DNA from: Parascedosporium putredinis
Lineage: Eukaryota; Ascomycota; Sordariomycetes; Microascales; Microascaceae
NCBI GenBank assembly: GCA_949357655.1
Contig: CASHTG010000011.1
Span: 1 to 64,000 of the forward strand
Length of the DNA: 64,000 nucleotides
Direction of reading: 5' to 3'
This document shows positions 1 through 11,984 of the stretch, piece after piece. A program made the translations under genes and the position numbers. Each line of letters starts with the position of its first letter. The first letter of the stretch is position 1. Under the pieces are notes generated by a model. That model saw only the letters and a list, made by a program, of their open reading frames with translations. It had not been told where the DNA came from and did no database searches.

Positions 1-53
1 CAGCCCGTGGTTCTGGTGATGACGGAATTGTACTTCGTTCAGTTACGTATTGC
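1..53 (+). other. Residual nanopore adapter sequence at contig end
   Basis: The bases outside the telomere are not genomic in appearance. Positions 31-50 read TACTTCGTTCAGTTACGTAT, which is the core of the Oxford Nanopore ligation adapter. The match extends on both sides, to about 26-53, with one extra T. Bases 1-25 look like unreliable calls before the adapter. This is recognition from memory of the adapter sequence; no alignment was run. Confidence 0.85.
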
Positions 54-261
54 CTAACCCTAACCCTAACCCTAACCCTAACCCTAACCCTAACCCTAAC
101 CCTAACCCTAACCCTAACCCTAACCCTAACCCTAACCCTAACCCTAACCCTAACCCTAACCCTAACCCTAACCCTAACCCTAACCCTAACCCTAACCCTA
201 ACCCTAACCCTAACCCTAACCCTAACCCTAACCCTAACCCTAACCCTAACCCTAACCCTAA
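53..261 (+). repeat. Telomere repeat tract, (CCCTAA)n
   Basis: About 35 near-perfect copies of the hexamer CCCTAA, which is TTAGGG on the minus strand, the usual telomere repeat of filamentous ascomycetes. The G-rich strand runs toward base 1, so the chromosome end is to the left. The array stops abruptly at 261, and the first gene ends only about 20 bp further in, so there is essentially no subtelomeric repeat buffer. Long open frames across the tract are repeat artefacts. Confidence 0.97.
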
Positions 262-280
262 TCCACTTGTTATATTGGCA

Positions 281-1652
281 TCAAATTCTAGCCCGAGCAT
301 GAACCGCCATCAGACAGTCCGGGTTTAGTTGATCGATTCTCGTGCAACCTGCCAGCCCCATACAAGCCCTAAATTCATCTTCGAGGATTCTAAGGGCATT
401 TTGAAGCCCGTGCTCCCCATCATATGCTATGGCCCAGAGTGCCGGGCGCCCTATCCAAACCATATCCGCGCCGAGACATAAGGCTTTGAAGATATCTGAT
501 CCGCGCCGTATCCCGCCATCAAAGTGCTTCAACCCAGGTTAACCACCTAGTTTCGAGGTACTGTAATATGGTGATACTTACAATGCGCAGCCTCCCATTC
601 ACCGCTCTTGCGATATCGTGCAAAACTCGCAGTGTAGGTGGAGCTTGATCTAGCTGCCGCCCTCCGTGGTTGGACACAAAGATTCCATCGGCACCATGCT
701 CTACGGCTAGCAATGCGTCTTCGACAGTCATAATTCCCTTGAGCCAGATCGGGAGTGCTGTCAAACTCTTGAGGTACTTAATCGAGTCCCAGGTAAGGGT
801 TGGATCTAAACCTGTATTTTAGCACTTCCGGCCGTGAGATAGCCTGGCATCTCGACTTACCATTTTTATTTGGCGGAGTGGCTTTGGTGTTTTCAGCACT
901 CTTTTGGGACAGATGCGATGCGATATGATTGAGCTCGTTTGTGCGATGCTCCGACCCCGTCTTCACCCCAAGGGCATCAGAGAAATTGGCCATTTTCAGA
1001 TGAGGAGGAACCTTGAACCTGTTTCGCATCTCAGTTAACCTTCTCCCAAAGTAAGGCGTGTCCACTGTCAGGACAATTGCTTTATATCCTTGATCTAGTG
1101 GGCAGAAAATGCCATTAATAACATATTCAAGATGCCGCTCGTTTGATGCCATGAAGCCAAACTCACCCTCTGCTCTTTTAGGAGCCCTTCACTCGTCTCT
1201 TTATTCTCAAAGAGATATAGTTGTAACACGCATTCACTCTCACCCCGCTTTCCGGAGTCGCTTCGCGCCCTATCCGCCACGTACTTGACATCTTCAAGGC
1301 TGGTGGTACTAAAGCTGCTTAGGCCCATGACAGCGCCGTACGCGCCGCACCCCTTTGCCATGGCCTCCTCGCCGTCCGGGTGCGCCATACGTTGCATAGC
1401 CGCGGGAGCTACACAGCATGGGAATGGAATCGTGTTTCCTGAGGGAAAGACGCAAGCCGTCGTGTCAATACTTGAAACGTCGCGTAGAACCCTTGGTACT
1501 ATGTAGAAGCGACGATATTCTTCTTGGTTGGCGCGAAGAGTGATGCTATCCATCGCACCGCCGTTGAAATAGTCTCGGACCATCTTGGGCAGCATTTCAG
1601 CTGCGTGAGCCTCGAAGTCGTCAATTGAGTAAAGTTCTGGTTTCGCCGCCAT
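281..1652 (-). CDS. FMN-dependent (S)-2-hydroxyacid dehydrogenase, mandelate/lactate dehydrogenase type
   Basis: A flavin enzyme that oxidises an (S)-2-hydroxyacid to the 2-oxoacid. The ATG at 1652 opens MAAKPELYSIDDF. Family marks appear in order: YFNGGAMDS, LSSFSTTSLEDV, VLTVDTPYFGRR, an active-site lysine in IWLKGIMTVEDA, the SNHGGRQLD motif with the catalytic histidine and arginine, and the FMN-phosphate loop DGGIRRGSDIFKALCLGA. Three introns are visible; two fit clean GT-AG joins (after NKNG and after GRLRI), and the first needs a small adjustment at its donor. No cytochrome b2 haem domain is present, so this is a soluble glycolate-oxidase-like or mandelate-dehydrogenase-like form of about 390 residues. 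Its neighbours are a ThDP decarboxylase and an aromatic aldehyde dehydrogenase, which favours an aromatic hydroxyacid such as mandelate. Substrate is inference; family is near certain. Confidence 0.9.
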
Positions 1653-2136
1653 GATTGTGGCTGAGGTTGTTGGCACGGGTGGATGGTGGATGATGGATGG
1701 GAAACGGGTTAAGGGACAAGGCGATGGAGGAAGAATTAGCGCCCAAGTTAATTCTAGTCTGCCAAGCGGCGAATACCAGGTAGGTATCCCGGTAGTCAAC
1801 AGTAAATATCAGCCCCCGGAATGCGGTCTTTAGACACCATCCCGAATTAAGTCCTACTTTCCGCATAGATTACATCAACTATGGATGTGGTGCCAATAGT
1901 GGGGGATGCATGGTTCCGGAGTGGCTACACCGTCGAGGCCCGCTCCGCCTAGACTAGGGGAACACCTGAAGGACGTAATGTTCAATGTTGCCAGCTACCC
2001 AGCATGAAGAGTGCCTTCATCATGCGAGTTTGAGGACAGACCAGTTTATATGGATCGTGAAAAGGAATGGCAAGAATATCCGGTATTTTGAAAACTAAAT
2101 CTAGGAAACCCGTGTTGACGGGAAGTTTCTCCATTA
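1653..2136. other. Intergenic, 5' side of the hydroxyacid dehydrogenase
   Basis: About 480 bp between two minus-strand genes. It should hold the promoter of the hydroxyacid dehydrogenase and the 3' end of the decarboxylase gene. No coding or repeat structure was recognised. Confidence 0.5.
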
Positions 2137-4003
2137 TCAGATAGAGTCGATGATAACTTCAATTACGGCACTCCGCTTCTCCTCCATAACCACCGTGATG
2201 GCCTTCTTGCAGACTTTCTCTACGTCATGCGCTGCGCTCACTTTAGCCCACCAAGCATTCCCCGCGCCTTCAGCAATCATTCCAAATGCCGGAGATGGGG
2301 TTATGGAAACCATGAGCTGATCACTGAGATTGCGACCCTCCGGAACGGAAGCGCTTGCCACCTCGGGGTGAATCCTCAGACAAGCATTCTTGGGCGAACT
2401 CCAACCTCCGTTGTTCCATATAATGGTGAGAAACGGAGTGTTGTACTTCTTTGCCATCCAATAAGCGCAGCTAGGTATGCCAAAGAGCCAAGTGCCATCG
2501 CCGGTGAAGGCAATAACCAGATCGTCTTGCCGACCAAGGGATTTCAAGGCAAGAGAAGCGCCTACCGCACCCCGGAGTACCACCCAAGGGCGCCACCTCC
2601 ACTCCCGATAAGACTATGTGCTTCGTTGTGATGCAGATAATCCGCAACATTCCCAAGGTTCGTGGTAGACTCGTTGAGCCCTACGACACGTACGTCGCTG
2701 CACGCATCCCGTAGTCGAGACATGAAGTACGGCACAGTTACATTGCCGCCAGATGGCACTTCCTCTGCCAAGGCGAGCCTGGTCTGCCTTGCTTTGAACC
2801 GGTCCTTGAGATGAGCTTGACGTGTTTTAATGATTGCATTTGTCTCCTTGCTTCCGAAAAGAGAATGTTGCTGGACCGTGTCGACGAGTTCTTGAAGGGC
2901 GACGGCTGAGTCAACCTTCCAGCGCTTCTCACATGGAAGCGACCATAAAGTCGTAGACTCCTTCAACGGGTCACAATCCAAATGATATATCAATGCGCTG
3001 GGGTTCGGCTTCGATTGAGCCGGTATCCAGGGGACGTCAGCGTCAATGACTAGAACTACATCAGCTTCCGCCAACGCTGGTAGCTGGCCTCCACCATTCC
3101 ACTGATGGCCCTGGTGAAGGTAAGAGGTTGTCGGGAAGTTGTTATAGATGGGTGCATTCTCGTGGACTGGGATGGCGAGAAGCTCGGCTAACGCCTTCAA
3201 CGCTTCGAATCCTGCCTTTGACCGTCCTAGATAGCTGGTCACGATTAACGGGTGCTTTGCTTTGAGGAGCGTGGTGCCCAGAAGCTGAAGTGACGCAGGG
3301 CTTAGCCCCTGTGGTTCTAGGATGGTGTTCTTGGCGGGATTTTGCGACGGCGGCGCTTCGAGAGCGAGCTCAACTTCTTCTTCGAGTGTCTCTCGACTGG
3401 CAATCAGATACGCCGGGCCCTGAGGTTCCGACATGACGAATTGCATTGCCCGCAGAACGAGCTGGACCGCATTGTGTGGCCTTCTGATCTCGTGTTCGTA
3501 CCGCATATATTGGCGGACGATGGCTCTCTGGTCTGGAACATCTTGGATCCAGTGAATATACCTATTGAGCAGCTATGTCAGCGGCGGGGGCTCCCATTGC
3601 TTAATCCGGGTTTCACTTACTCATTTCGACTACCCATCAACTCGCCCTCCATCGTCACAGGAACCGTGCCTGCCAGGATCATAACCGGAATTCGCCCTTT
3701 ACTGACATTATGAATCGCCCCCGCCAACCCCTGAGTTCCGCACTCGACGTGCACGAGGACGGCCGCTGGCTTTCCCGTAATCTGGGCAAACCCAGACGCT
3801 GCGGAGAGGGCATTCATCTCATTGGGAGAGGTGAAAATCTGAATCTTGGAGAATTGCTTGCTCGCGAACGCGGAGAGGAACGCTGGGTGGTCTGAGCCCA
3901 GGTTCACGAAGAGATGCGTAATTCCTGCTGCTTCCAGCGCGTGCAGGATGGCCGCGGCACCCGTCACCCGCTGTGTGGTCGCGGTGTTTGATACATTCGC
4001 CAT
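2137..4003 (-). CDS. Thiamine-diphosphate-dependent decarboxylase, benzoylformate decarboxylase-like
   Basis: A ThDP enzyme of the acetolactate synthase/benzoylformate decarboxylase superfamily. The start at 4003 opens MANVSNTATTQRV. The N-terminal Pyr domain has NLGSDHPAFLSAF and the cofactor-activating glutamate in SPNEMNALSAASGFAQ. The C-terminal PP domain has the diphosphate/Mg motif GDGTWLFGIPS closing at IIWNNGGW. One intron lies at about 3559-3622 (donor GTAAGT, acceptor ATAG). Near 2580, after GSGGGALGW, the frame breaks. Adding one G to a short G run rejoins GASLALKSLG in frame, so the gene is probably intact. Placed between a hydroxyacid dehydrogenase and an aromatic aldehyde dehydrogenase, it fits decarboxylation of an aromatic 2-oxoacid to the aldehyde. 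An acetolactate-synthase-like or 2-hydroxyacyl-CoA lyase role is not excluded. Confidence 0.82.
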
Positions 4004-4646
4004 CTTGCGCGGCCTTTTTCTTGTACGGAGGTAGTGAATAATTCTACTCTCGGTGCGTTGGACTTTGACAATGCTTAAACCAGAGCCACGCACCAGAGCC
4101 ACGCACCAGCCTTTACTTCTCGTTGATATTATAGTCGTATGACCCCGTCGCGAGATGATCGATTCCGCTACCGGGTGTCTAACAACAACCAAGAGATACC
4201 TAGAGCCTTGGCCGAGGTTACCCGTTGGCGTCGCGCTGCTAGGTTACGAGTGCTGACGCGATTGAATGTTCGGCCGCCCCACCACCCTCGGAATGGTGAC
4301 GCTGCCGGAAGCATGCTTCCGGCACCGGCGCTTCTCCGAGTTCCCCAATTCTAATAACCCCGCATTCGAGTCCCGTAGGAACAAGCACCCACGATCTAAA
4401 AGGCACCCGTTGTATGGCCAATACCTATTAGACTACATGCTGCACTACAATTGATAAAGTGTAAGTATTAGTCCTCGAGCTGTGGGCATGTCGCTTGGCC
4501 CTCGTGCAAGGGGACAATAGAGGAATCTCTTCAATTACATCTGCTTCTACTATCTACCCTCCCATCTATCCTTCTCTTAGTCCCGCCTACTGCGCTTGTG
4601 GCCCATCACATACTCCAGTAAACCACCTTATTTTAATATCTTCATC
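4004..4646. promoter_or_regulatory. Divergent promoter region of decarboxylase and aldehyde dehydrogenase
   Basis: About 640 bp between divergently transcribed genes of one presumed pathway, so it probably carries a shared bidirectional promoter. A CT-rich stretch at about 4540-4580 precedes the aldehyde dehydrogenase start, a common arrangement in fungal promoters. No specific operator was identified. Confidence 0.5.
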
Positions 4647-6208
4647 ATGACCACACAAGGTTCCGGCCAGGGCGCGTTAAACCAGCAGCAGCAGATCTTT
4701 GTCAACGGCCAGTACAGGCCGAGCTCCGATGATACCCAGTTTCCAGTTACGAATCCTATGACAGGCGAAACCATTTACACTTGCTCCTCCGCTACAGTCC
4801 AGGACGTATCCGAAGCGGTGGAGACAGCTCATACCGCCTTCAAGACGTGGTCGAGAACTTCTCCCTCGAAGAAACGCGCCATATTCCTCAAGGCGGCTGA
4901 TATCCTAGAGACTTATATACACGGCGACGCGCCAGACATCCTCAGGCAGGAGATCTCAGCGACGGAGAGCTGGATCAAGGTCAACATTTTTGCGACTGCC
5001 GGCGTTCTGCGTGAGACTGCCGGACTTGTGACCCACATCAAGGGGAAATTGTTCCAGCAGATAGGCCCGGGACCACAGTCCTCGTTGCTCGGGAGGCCCT
5101 AGGAGTAGTATTCGCGATAAGCCCATGGAATGCGCCAGTTAGTCACACCAATAGCCAACCCTTCATCCTTTGAATTTTCACTAACAGGTCAAATAGGTCA
5201 ATCTAACTGCCAGGGCCATTGCATGCCCTCTCATATGTGGCAACACCGTGGTGCTAAAACCCTCAGAAAAGAGTCCCAAGTCACAAAACCTCGTCATCAA
5301 GGCCCTTACAGAAGCTGGGCTTCCTACTGGATGTATCAGTTTCCTTCCTTGCAGTCCGGCGCGGGCTGCCGAAATCACCGAGTTTGCTGTAAAGCACCCA
5401 AAGATTCGGCATGTCAACTTCACAGGCAGTGAGCGAGTTGGAACCATCATCGCTGGCTGGGCGGCGTCCTGTCTTAAGAAATGTGTGCTTGAGCTCGGTG
5501 GAAAGGCACCCGCTATCGTGAGGGAAGATGCTAACCTTGACGATGCTGTGGAGGCAATTGTATTTGGTGGACTTTCCAACAATGGACAGGTGTGCATGTC
5601 AACAGAGAGAGTCATCGTCCACAAGTCTATCGCGGACGAGTTCAAGCAAAAACTGCTTGCTCGCGTTGGATCCCTCAAATGCGGCAATCATATGCTAGAA
5701 AAAGATATCTCCATCTCCGGGTTATTCACGCCCACATCAGCAACTAGAGTTCTTAGCTTGACCAAGTCGGCGGTTGACGCTGGAGCAACTCTCCTCCTCG
5801 GCGACTTACAAATCGGCGGTCCAAATAAGACGATTATTCGCCCTCATATCTTAGAGGGTGTAACAAGAGATATGAGGCTATATCATGAGGAGTCCTTTGG
5901 CCCTGTTATGGTGTTGATTGAATTCACAGACGACGAGGAAGCTCTTAATCTAGCTAATGACAGTGAGTTCTCACTCTGTGCCAGTATCTTCTCTCGCGAC
6001 ATCATGCGAGCGATGGAGCTGGCAAAGGAAGTGAGGGCTGGTAGTTGCCATATCAATGGACCAACCGTGTATATTGAAGCCACATTGCCTAATGGGGGTC
6101 GGTGGGAGTAGCGGGTATGGTCGGTTTGGTGGAATCGCGGGCGTGGAAGAATTTACTGAGAGAAAAATTATCAGCCTAGCACAATCCGGGTTGAAATATG
6201 CCTTCTAA
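4647..6208 (+). CDS. Aldehyde dehydrogenase, vanillin/salicylaldehyde/benzaldehyde type
   Basis: NAD(P)-dependent oxidation of an aromatic aldehyde to the acid. The ATG at 4647 opens MTTQGSGQGAL. Visible marks are the cofactor-fold segment ISPWNAPV, VVLKPSEKSPKS, the catalytic glutamate in LELGGKAPAIV, the catalytic cysteine in NNGQVCMSTERV, and a C-terminal CHINGPTVYIEA block typical of vanillin and salicylaldehyde dehydrogenases. One intron at 5138-5196 (GTTAGT...AATAG) joins NAP to VNL. The frame breaks near 5092 and in the G5 run near 6098. One added base at each restores GVVFAISPW and GYGRFGGIAGVEEF, giving a stop at 6206-6208. It is divergent from the ThDP decarboxylase. I regard it as functional with base-call indels. 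Confidence 0.85.
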
Positions 6209-6582
6209 AGATCTAGCTCTCAAGATGGGATCTAACAGAGATTGATGAAAAGGCGTCAGGGAAGTCCGTCCAAGTTCGAATCATTGTATTCACTCCATCT
6301 ATTTAGACGAAAGGTCGGAGATGAGTGGGACGTCTTAAGCCTCGGCAAGACTCATTATATATAGGATCCCCGCGAGTAGTTAGTCTATGGTCGGAGGTTG
6401 TGACGGAACCAACCAGCACATGCTGTAATATGATGTCAGAGATCGAGTGAATCTAGTAGAGGGACATTCTCTATATTGAATAAATAAAACACGGCACCAT
6501 GGAAAGAAATGTCACAAGGCGTACTGAGAGTTATCACCGTTGCGGAGATGTTTGCTCGATACCCCTTCAAGATAAACTTGTC
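6209..6582. other. Intergenic, convergent 3' ends
   Basis: About 370 bp between the aldehyde dehydrogenase and the first HET gene, which converge here. Rather AT-rich. No RNA gene, repeat or credible ORF was recognised. Confidence 0.5.
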
Positions 6583-8982
6583 TCACCCGAGGATGAATTC
6601 CTTCCAGCACGGTCCATCGCCGAAAGAATCCATTTCCTCACCTCTCCCAATCGATCCGATTCCGACTCTCTCATAGTAATCCCCCTTTGATTCTAGCAAC
6701 ATTACCCGGTATCGCCAATCTTGATCATCTGTGTCTCTATCTTTACCCTCTGCCCTTAGGTCCCTTGCCTCACATAATAGCAAGAACGGTTGCTGAGATG
6801 GTGCTGGGTTCGACTCCAACCACAACGTGGGCACTACTAGAAGGCCAATTTCATCTCCAGACTTGCCGAAGATGCCTAGTTTCTTGCCTGGAGGCGGAGA
6901 CCCTTCCCTGGCCACGGCGTTTTGGTCTCGGCGATTTCAAAGGTGGCGGACACCGTCCAAAATTGCAGAAAGCCGGAGTACGGCCGTGTGCTGATAATGT
7001 CAAAGTAGTATGAGGGCGGCTCAGGGGCGCCCGCGGGTGGCGGTGATAGGACGCGTCGAGTTGGCTCAGTCTGCGAGCAGTCAAAAGGGAAGCGGTTGCG
7101 AATGGGGCCCCCATAGAAGTTGCGCGGCACTTGACCCCCAGTCTGTCGATTTCTATGTAGAAGGCTGTAGCCGGAGGTGTCATGAGCGTGCCTATGGTGC
7201 CATATAATCCAAGTACGCCGCCTCAGAGCTTTCCGAATGGCACGCATGTCGCGCGTGTACCAGTCCCACATGCGCGGGAACACGCCGCCTTGCCAACCCG
7301 ACCACGACCAGCTCGGGGCGAGTTGTCTTCGAGTTGGATCAATTTTGAGAGGGTGCCAAAGGAGGAGCCAGTCAAAATACTTGACCGGAATGCCATGGCA
7401 GATGTCACATTTCAGTCGCATCCGCATCTGACGGGCGACGCCGGCAAAGGCATTGTATATATCAGATTGCTGTGTGAGCTGCAGCTCAGAGTAGTTTTGT
7501 ATCGGCCCTTCCACTCCGTCACCAATATCATTGCCCTCGCCGGCAAAGCTCGGCGGTGGCTTCGAAGAAATGATGGATTCATCATCCCACGTGTGCTCTT
7601 CGAAACTAATATCGGAAGCGCATCGGAAAGAGACTTGGCCGTTACGGAAGCTGAGAAGACGGGTAGCGAAGTGCCTTTCTTGGAATCTGGATGGTTGTTA
7701 GCGGCATCTAGGAGTAAAGAGGGAGGGGTCAACTTGCGTCCACGCCCGGGTGAAATACGGCAGCGTATCGACCCCGTCATGCGCTTGGTGACGATAGGCA
7801 AGTCGAAAGCCAGGGAGATCTGTTCGATAGGCTGCGTAAAGCCACGCGTGCCTGGTTGGACGCCAGTTATGCCCGCAAAAGCATCCGTACCCCCAGAGGC
7901 GCAAATGACAATATATGCAGCGCCGTAAACATAGTCCATCAGTCGAATGGACTCCATTTTATTGTTGAAGATCGTTTCTTCCTCATCAGTCATATTTTTG
8001 ATGTCAAACCGGTCCTGGTACACGCATAGACTGTCAACCCAGAGATAGCGGACACCAATCTCTTTGGCTACCACCATGGCGTCCTGGATTGTAGCAGGTA
8101 TCTGGTTCCAGATCTCAGCACGGTCGAGCGCACCTAACTGCTCGAGGACGGGAAGGTTCTTCGTCGTCATGCGGAAAAACTCCTTCAATCCCCAAACGTA
8201 GCTGAGTGCAGCATAGCGAGACTTATCCTTGTCCTTTGCACGAACAATGCAGCGGTCTTCGAGGTCGATAAACCGAAAGTCCGGAATATTCCCGGCTGGG
8301 TCCGTCCACCCCAGCTCTTTATGGGTAGACGGGTTTCCACAGACTTTGGAGTGGTTAACTTCACAAAGTTTCAACCAGCGCCGAACGACCTTGAAGTCTA
8401 TGGAATTAGACTGAATGGGTCGAGGAAGAAAGCGCTGTGCCTGGGGCGGAGCATTGCTGGGGATGTCGTTGGCGAGTAAGGCGATGGAGGGAAAGAGATT
8501 CATCTGTTCGATGCCAAGGTATCCGCCGGAACCAGTGCGTCCGTACAGACGAAGAATGCGAATCTCACTGCGCGCCATCCATGGCTGGTCCCTATCCCTC
8601 GTGCCATCCGTTGTCCAGCATAGTTCAGCCTTGACTGGTAGCCCATCACTGTCCTTATCAGGGACTCGATCTCCCCGAGAGCCACTAACACTAGTCGGCA
8701 GAAAGGGCAGTTCTTCCGGTGTCGCATATCTTCCACATTTCCAAGCTGTATAAAATTCGCGTCAGGTTGAACGTTGCGACCAAAATCCTTATCTTTCGGC
8801 CAGACGATGAAGCGTCTTCTCTTGAGTCTGAGTAGTGAGCAGTCGTGACACAACCTATCGTCGGGCTGAGAAGCGTCGTCGGGGACAGGAAGTAATGGCA
8901 ATTGCGAGGGGATTTGGGCAAGTACAAGCTCGTCGCTGGCGGATAGATCGTCCATGTCACTCTCAGTCAACCAAGCCTCCAT
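6583..8982 (-). CDS. HET-domain (heterokaryon incompatibility) protein 1
   Basis: A HET-domain protein of the class that mediates self/non-self recognition after hyphal fusion. The ATG at 8982 opens MEAWLTESDMDD. An N-terminal Cys segment (DDRLCHDCSLL, NCPFCRLVL) is followed by the HET core: YAALSYVWG, RYLWVDSLCVYQD and a TRAWTQ block, then PSWSWSGWQ and a C-terminus ending WKEFILG, the usual finish of this long class. Frames break at C runs near 8674, 7773 and 6902. One added G on the coding strand restores conserved blocks each time. An intron probably follows TRAWTQ near 7730, but I could not place its join cleanly. Expected length is about 750 residues. Overall identity is firm; exact exon structure is not. 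Confidence 0.8.
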
Positions 8983-10278
8983 ATCATCGCGTCTGTCGCT
9001 CTCGCTGTCTTCTTCTAACTCCGGCGACAGATCCTCGCGGCCTGTTTGCTCGCCTTCGAAAGCATTAGGTGTAGTTCCTTGCTGTGTCTCCGGGGGTTTT
9101 CTACGCGACCGGGCATGACTACCAATTCTTGCTCAACCTGAGCCTCTCTGGTCTTGTCATCTGAACTTGATATTTGCCTCTCGACATTTCTGATTCCACT
9201 TCCGGGTTCCGGGCTCGAACCCATTTCGCAACCTTCCAAAGTTGGCTGTTCCTGTGTGCCCTTGGTGGCGATGGGACAACAAAGGCTTGTCAGCCATGAA
9301 AGCCGTGACGACATTGGAGCGAGAGTGAATTGGGACGTAAGGCACGACTTCAACAAAACAATGATTTTGATACTGTCCACGCATATTTGATATTATATGC
9401 GAGAATGGCATGAAGTCTTGTCACTCCAGCCGTTGCCCCGCATTTCTTTGACATCAAATCAAGCGTGGGTACGTGTCCGACACACCTTCACCCGTCCAAA
9501 GAGGCGCGAGTACCGTGGGCAGCAAGGTTGTCAAATCTGGACACTACATCCTGCATGAGCTCGCTGCCTAATATTGGATCACGACCAGTCACCACATAAT
9601 TTGGCTACCCGAGGCCGTGTTGCGGCCACTAAGGAAGGAAAGCGCCCGCCACTCATGCAGCCACCAAATATTTTACTGACAAGGCTCTCTAGACGGAACT
9701 ATGATTGGACCTCGCATAACTCGTGTCCATCTTCCACAGCAAACGCCGGCTCTCCTCTTCGAAATCAAGTGCAAGGGCCTACGGTTGGCCAGTAACAGAA
9801 CCCAATGAACTTGAGGAAACTCGGTTTATATCCCTACATTTGAAATTGAGGAATCTTGAGCTTGGTGGCTCTTCGGATAAGGTATCAAGATCAAGTAGAG
9901 ATAACATCAAAGCCGAGATAACAGGAGAGCCCGCCGGCCATGTTCTTGGCTCCATCTCAGCCATCATGGTCCGCAAACCAATATCTAGAGACGGCATACG
10001 GGGAGATCTATAGACCAAGATGGAATAAAAGGTAAATTCCAGGGGAGTTATAGGAGGGGGTTAAAATGATATCAAGTGGATAAGTTGGGAAAGACCTACT
10101 CAAGGTGGTTTGCTCCAATGACAGCATACGTTCGGCATCTGAAATCTAGTTTATTTAATACAATACTTCCGTGCTAATATTATATCTAACCGTATTGTAG
10201 CTAGGGGAACCAAAGTTGTGCTTAATATTTTCTGCCACAGATGGCCTCTCGAGACAATAACCTCAATAATCAGGACCT
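8983..10278. other. Intergenic, no supported gene
   Basis: About 1.3 kb between two minus-strand HET genes. The frame upstream of the first HET start stays open to a TGA near 9140 but has no ATG. A 121-codon minus-strand frame at 9015-9380 and short frames at 9574-10018 show no recognisable motif. Much of 10020-10280 is AT-rich. Confidence 0.4.
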
Positions 10279-11984
10279 TTAAATCAAAGATATGAACTCA
10301 AAGGCTTTGGTAGGATCTCTTGACTGGAGAAAACTGCCGTCCATGTAATCATGGATGTACGCTGGACCGAGAAGTTCATAGTACTGTCCCTGAGACTGTC
10401 TTAGAATGAATGGGCAGCTAGCATTGAACAGGATGGCAATGCGGTCTCCTTCTTGAAGAGTCTTCGGGCCAAGGCCGAGCCGCTCAGTTGCTGTACTGAA
10501 AGCGTAGCCCCGCGCCAGGCTTGGAGGAGTGCAGCCGTGAAGGGCGTGTTCGGGCCCCAGCTTCGATTGTCCGCGAGGAATATTTTGAGATATTCATTTG
10601 CTTCCTCGAAATCAGTGAGTAGCTGATCTTTCTTATATGGCGCACCGTTTCGGTCAACGCCAGCGACGAGTGTGTATATGGAAGCGATCTGATCGCTAGA
10701 ATAATTGCGTAGGAACTTGGACATTTCCATAGCACCATCATGCGTGGCTATAACCTGTCCTATATCCGGAAGCGGGCTGGCTGTTTGAACAACATCTATG
10801 AAAACACCAGGCACCTTGAGCACATTCTGTGGGCCGATGATCTCAAATGGAGCAATTGAGGAGAGGCCCGGCGGGAGTCGTCCTGCGTTGAAGTGGTGCC
10901 AGTACGGCATCATAGCCCCGGTGGAGTTGAGATCGGGACACCAGGATGGGAGGTCCTGTGACTTGGAAACAGACGGCGCGAGAGCAAGTGGCAAAAGCCC
11001 GGGTGGCTGTAGAAGCGCTTTTGCAAGCGAAAGATGGGCCTCGTGGTAGGGTGTTTTGTAGGTGACGGGGACTTTCGACCGTATCTCTTCGGGGAGTAGC
11101 CCTAGTAGGCTGTACGCTTTGTCATGTGCCTCCTGGCATGCGCGGCCTCGAATTAAGTCGAGGAGGCCGGCGACGTGGTATCGCGGCTTGAAGGACCATC
11201 GAAGGTTGTTGCTTCCAACGATGTTTGCCCATCTCGTACCCCCAGGCTCCGGTCCAGGAGCAAGAAGCATCCCAAACGGGGACATGACAGTGCGTCCGAT
11301 CTTATTCCTTTGCGAGACGACAAGGTCGTGTCTTCCCAGTTCTAGATAGGCCCAGTACGTCAAAATCAGGACCCAAGGAATTACTTCGTTCCCAAACACG
11401 ACACGGCACTCCCTAGCCAGCAGCAGTTCTTGTACGACCCATGAGCGACTGAACCAACCGCGGGCAAAAAGATTTTGGACTGCCCTCCATACCGGGGCGT
11501 CTTCAGATGGGATACTTCCGGGGACCGCATAGGTGCATGACAAGGGTGCTAGGAAGGCGGGGTCCCAGATGGTTTTGATCGCTTTTGTCGTCGCCTCATC
11601 CGCCTCGCCGAGCCAGACGGTCACTGTCGATGCACCACTGTAGATCTCGCCCATGATAGGAATCTGCTTTGCCTTTTCGTCCGGTTCATTTTGATTAATA
11701 CAGATAGCATCAATCCAAAACCACGAGACTTCTGCGAGGGATGGGATCTCTCCAAATCGATCGAGAAGAGCTTTAAGCTCGGAAGTGATTGGGATATCTC
11801 CAGCGTCGCACGCAAGGCGGGCGGACGGCTTCGAGCTGCCCCAAACGTATGACAGAGCTGTATACTCTGGAGAGCTGCCACGGGCAAAAGGCTTCAAGGA
11901 ATATCGAACACTTTTCGATCGCCTATCGATGTAAAGGAGCCTGAATTCCTCGTCGCGGAGGTGGGGGTATTTCAAGGTCGTCAT
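10279..11984 (-). CDS. HET-domain (heterokaryon incompatibility) protein 2
   Basis: A second HET-class protein, apparently intronless, starting at 11984 with MTTLKYPHLRDEEFRLLYID. The three HET blocks are clear: YTALSYVWGSSKP, WFWIDAICINQNEPDEKA and WFSRSWVVQELLLA, followed by a DKAYSLLGLLPEEI segment. The main frame appears to stop at 10401. Adding one G to the G4 run at 10508-10511 exposes the standard C-terminal signature ERLGLGPKTLQEGDRIAILF, then YYELLGPAYIHDYMDG, ending at a stop at 10279. I therefore extend the gene beyond the apparent stop and treat it as intact, about 565 residues. The allelic partner or trigger cannot be told from sequence. Confidence 0.87.

Noticed and set aside
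43..328. Long open frames across the telomere tract (PN and LG dipeptide repeats)
   Set aside because: They are translations of the CCCTAA hexamer and have no coding meaning.
281..1652. Flavocytochrome b2
   Set aside because: No N-terminal cytochrome b5-like haem domain precedes the FMN domain; the start is at MAAKPELYSIDD.
7182..7928. A 248-codon plus-strand frame
   Set aside because: It is antisense to the HET gene 1 coding region, whose conserved blocks are visible on the minus strand.
10279..10401. HET protein 2 as a naturally truncated protein ending at 10401
   Set aside because: The standard HET C-terminal signature continues in the next frame after a G4 run, so a one-base call error explains it better.
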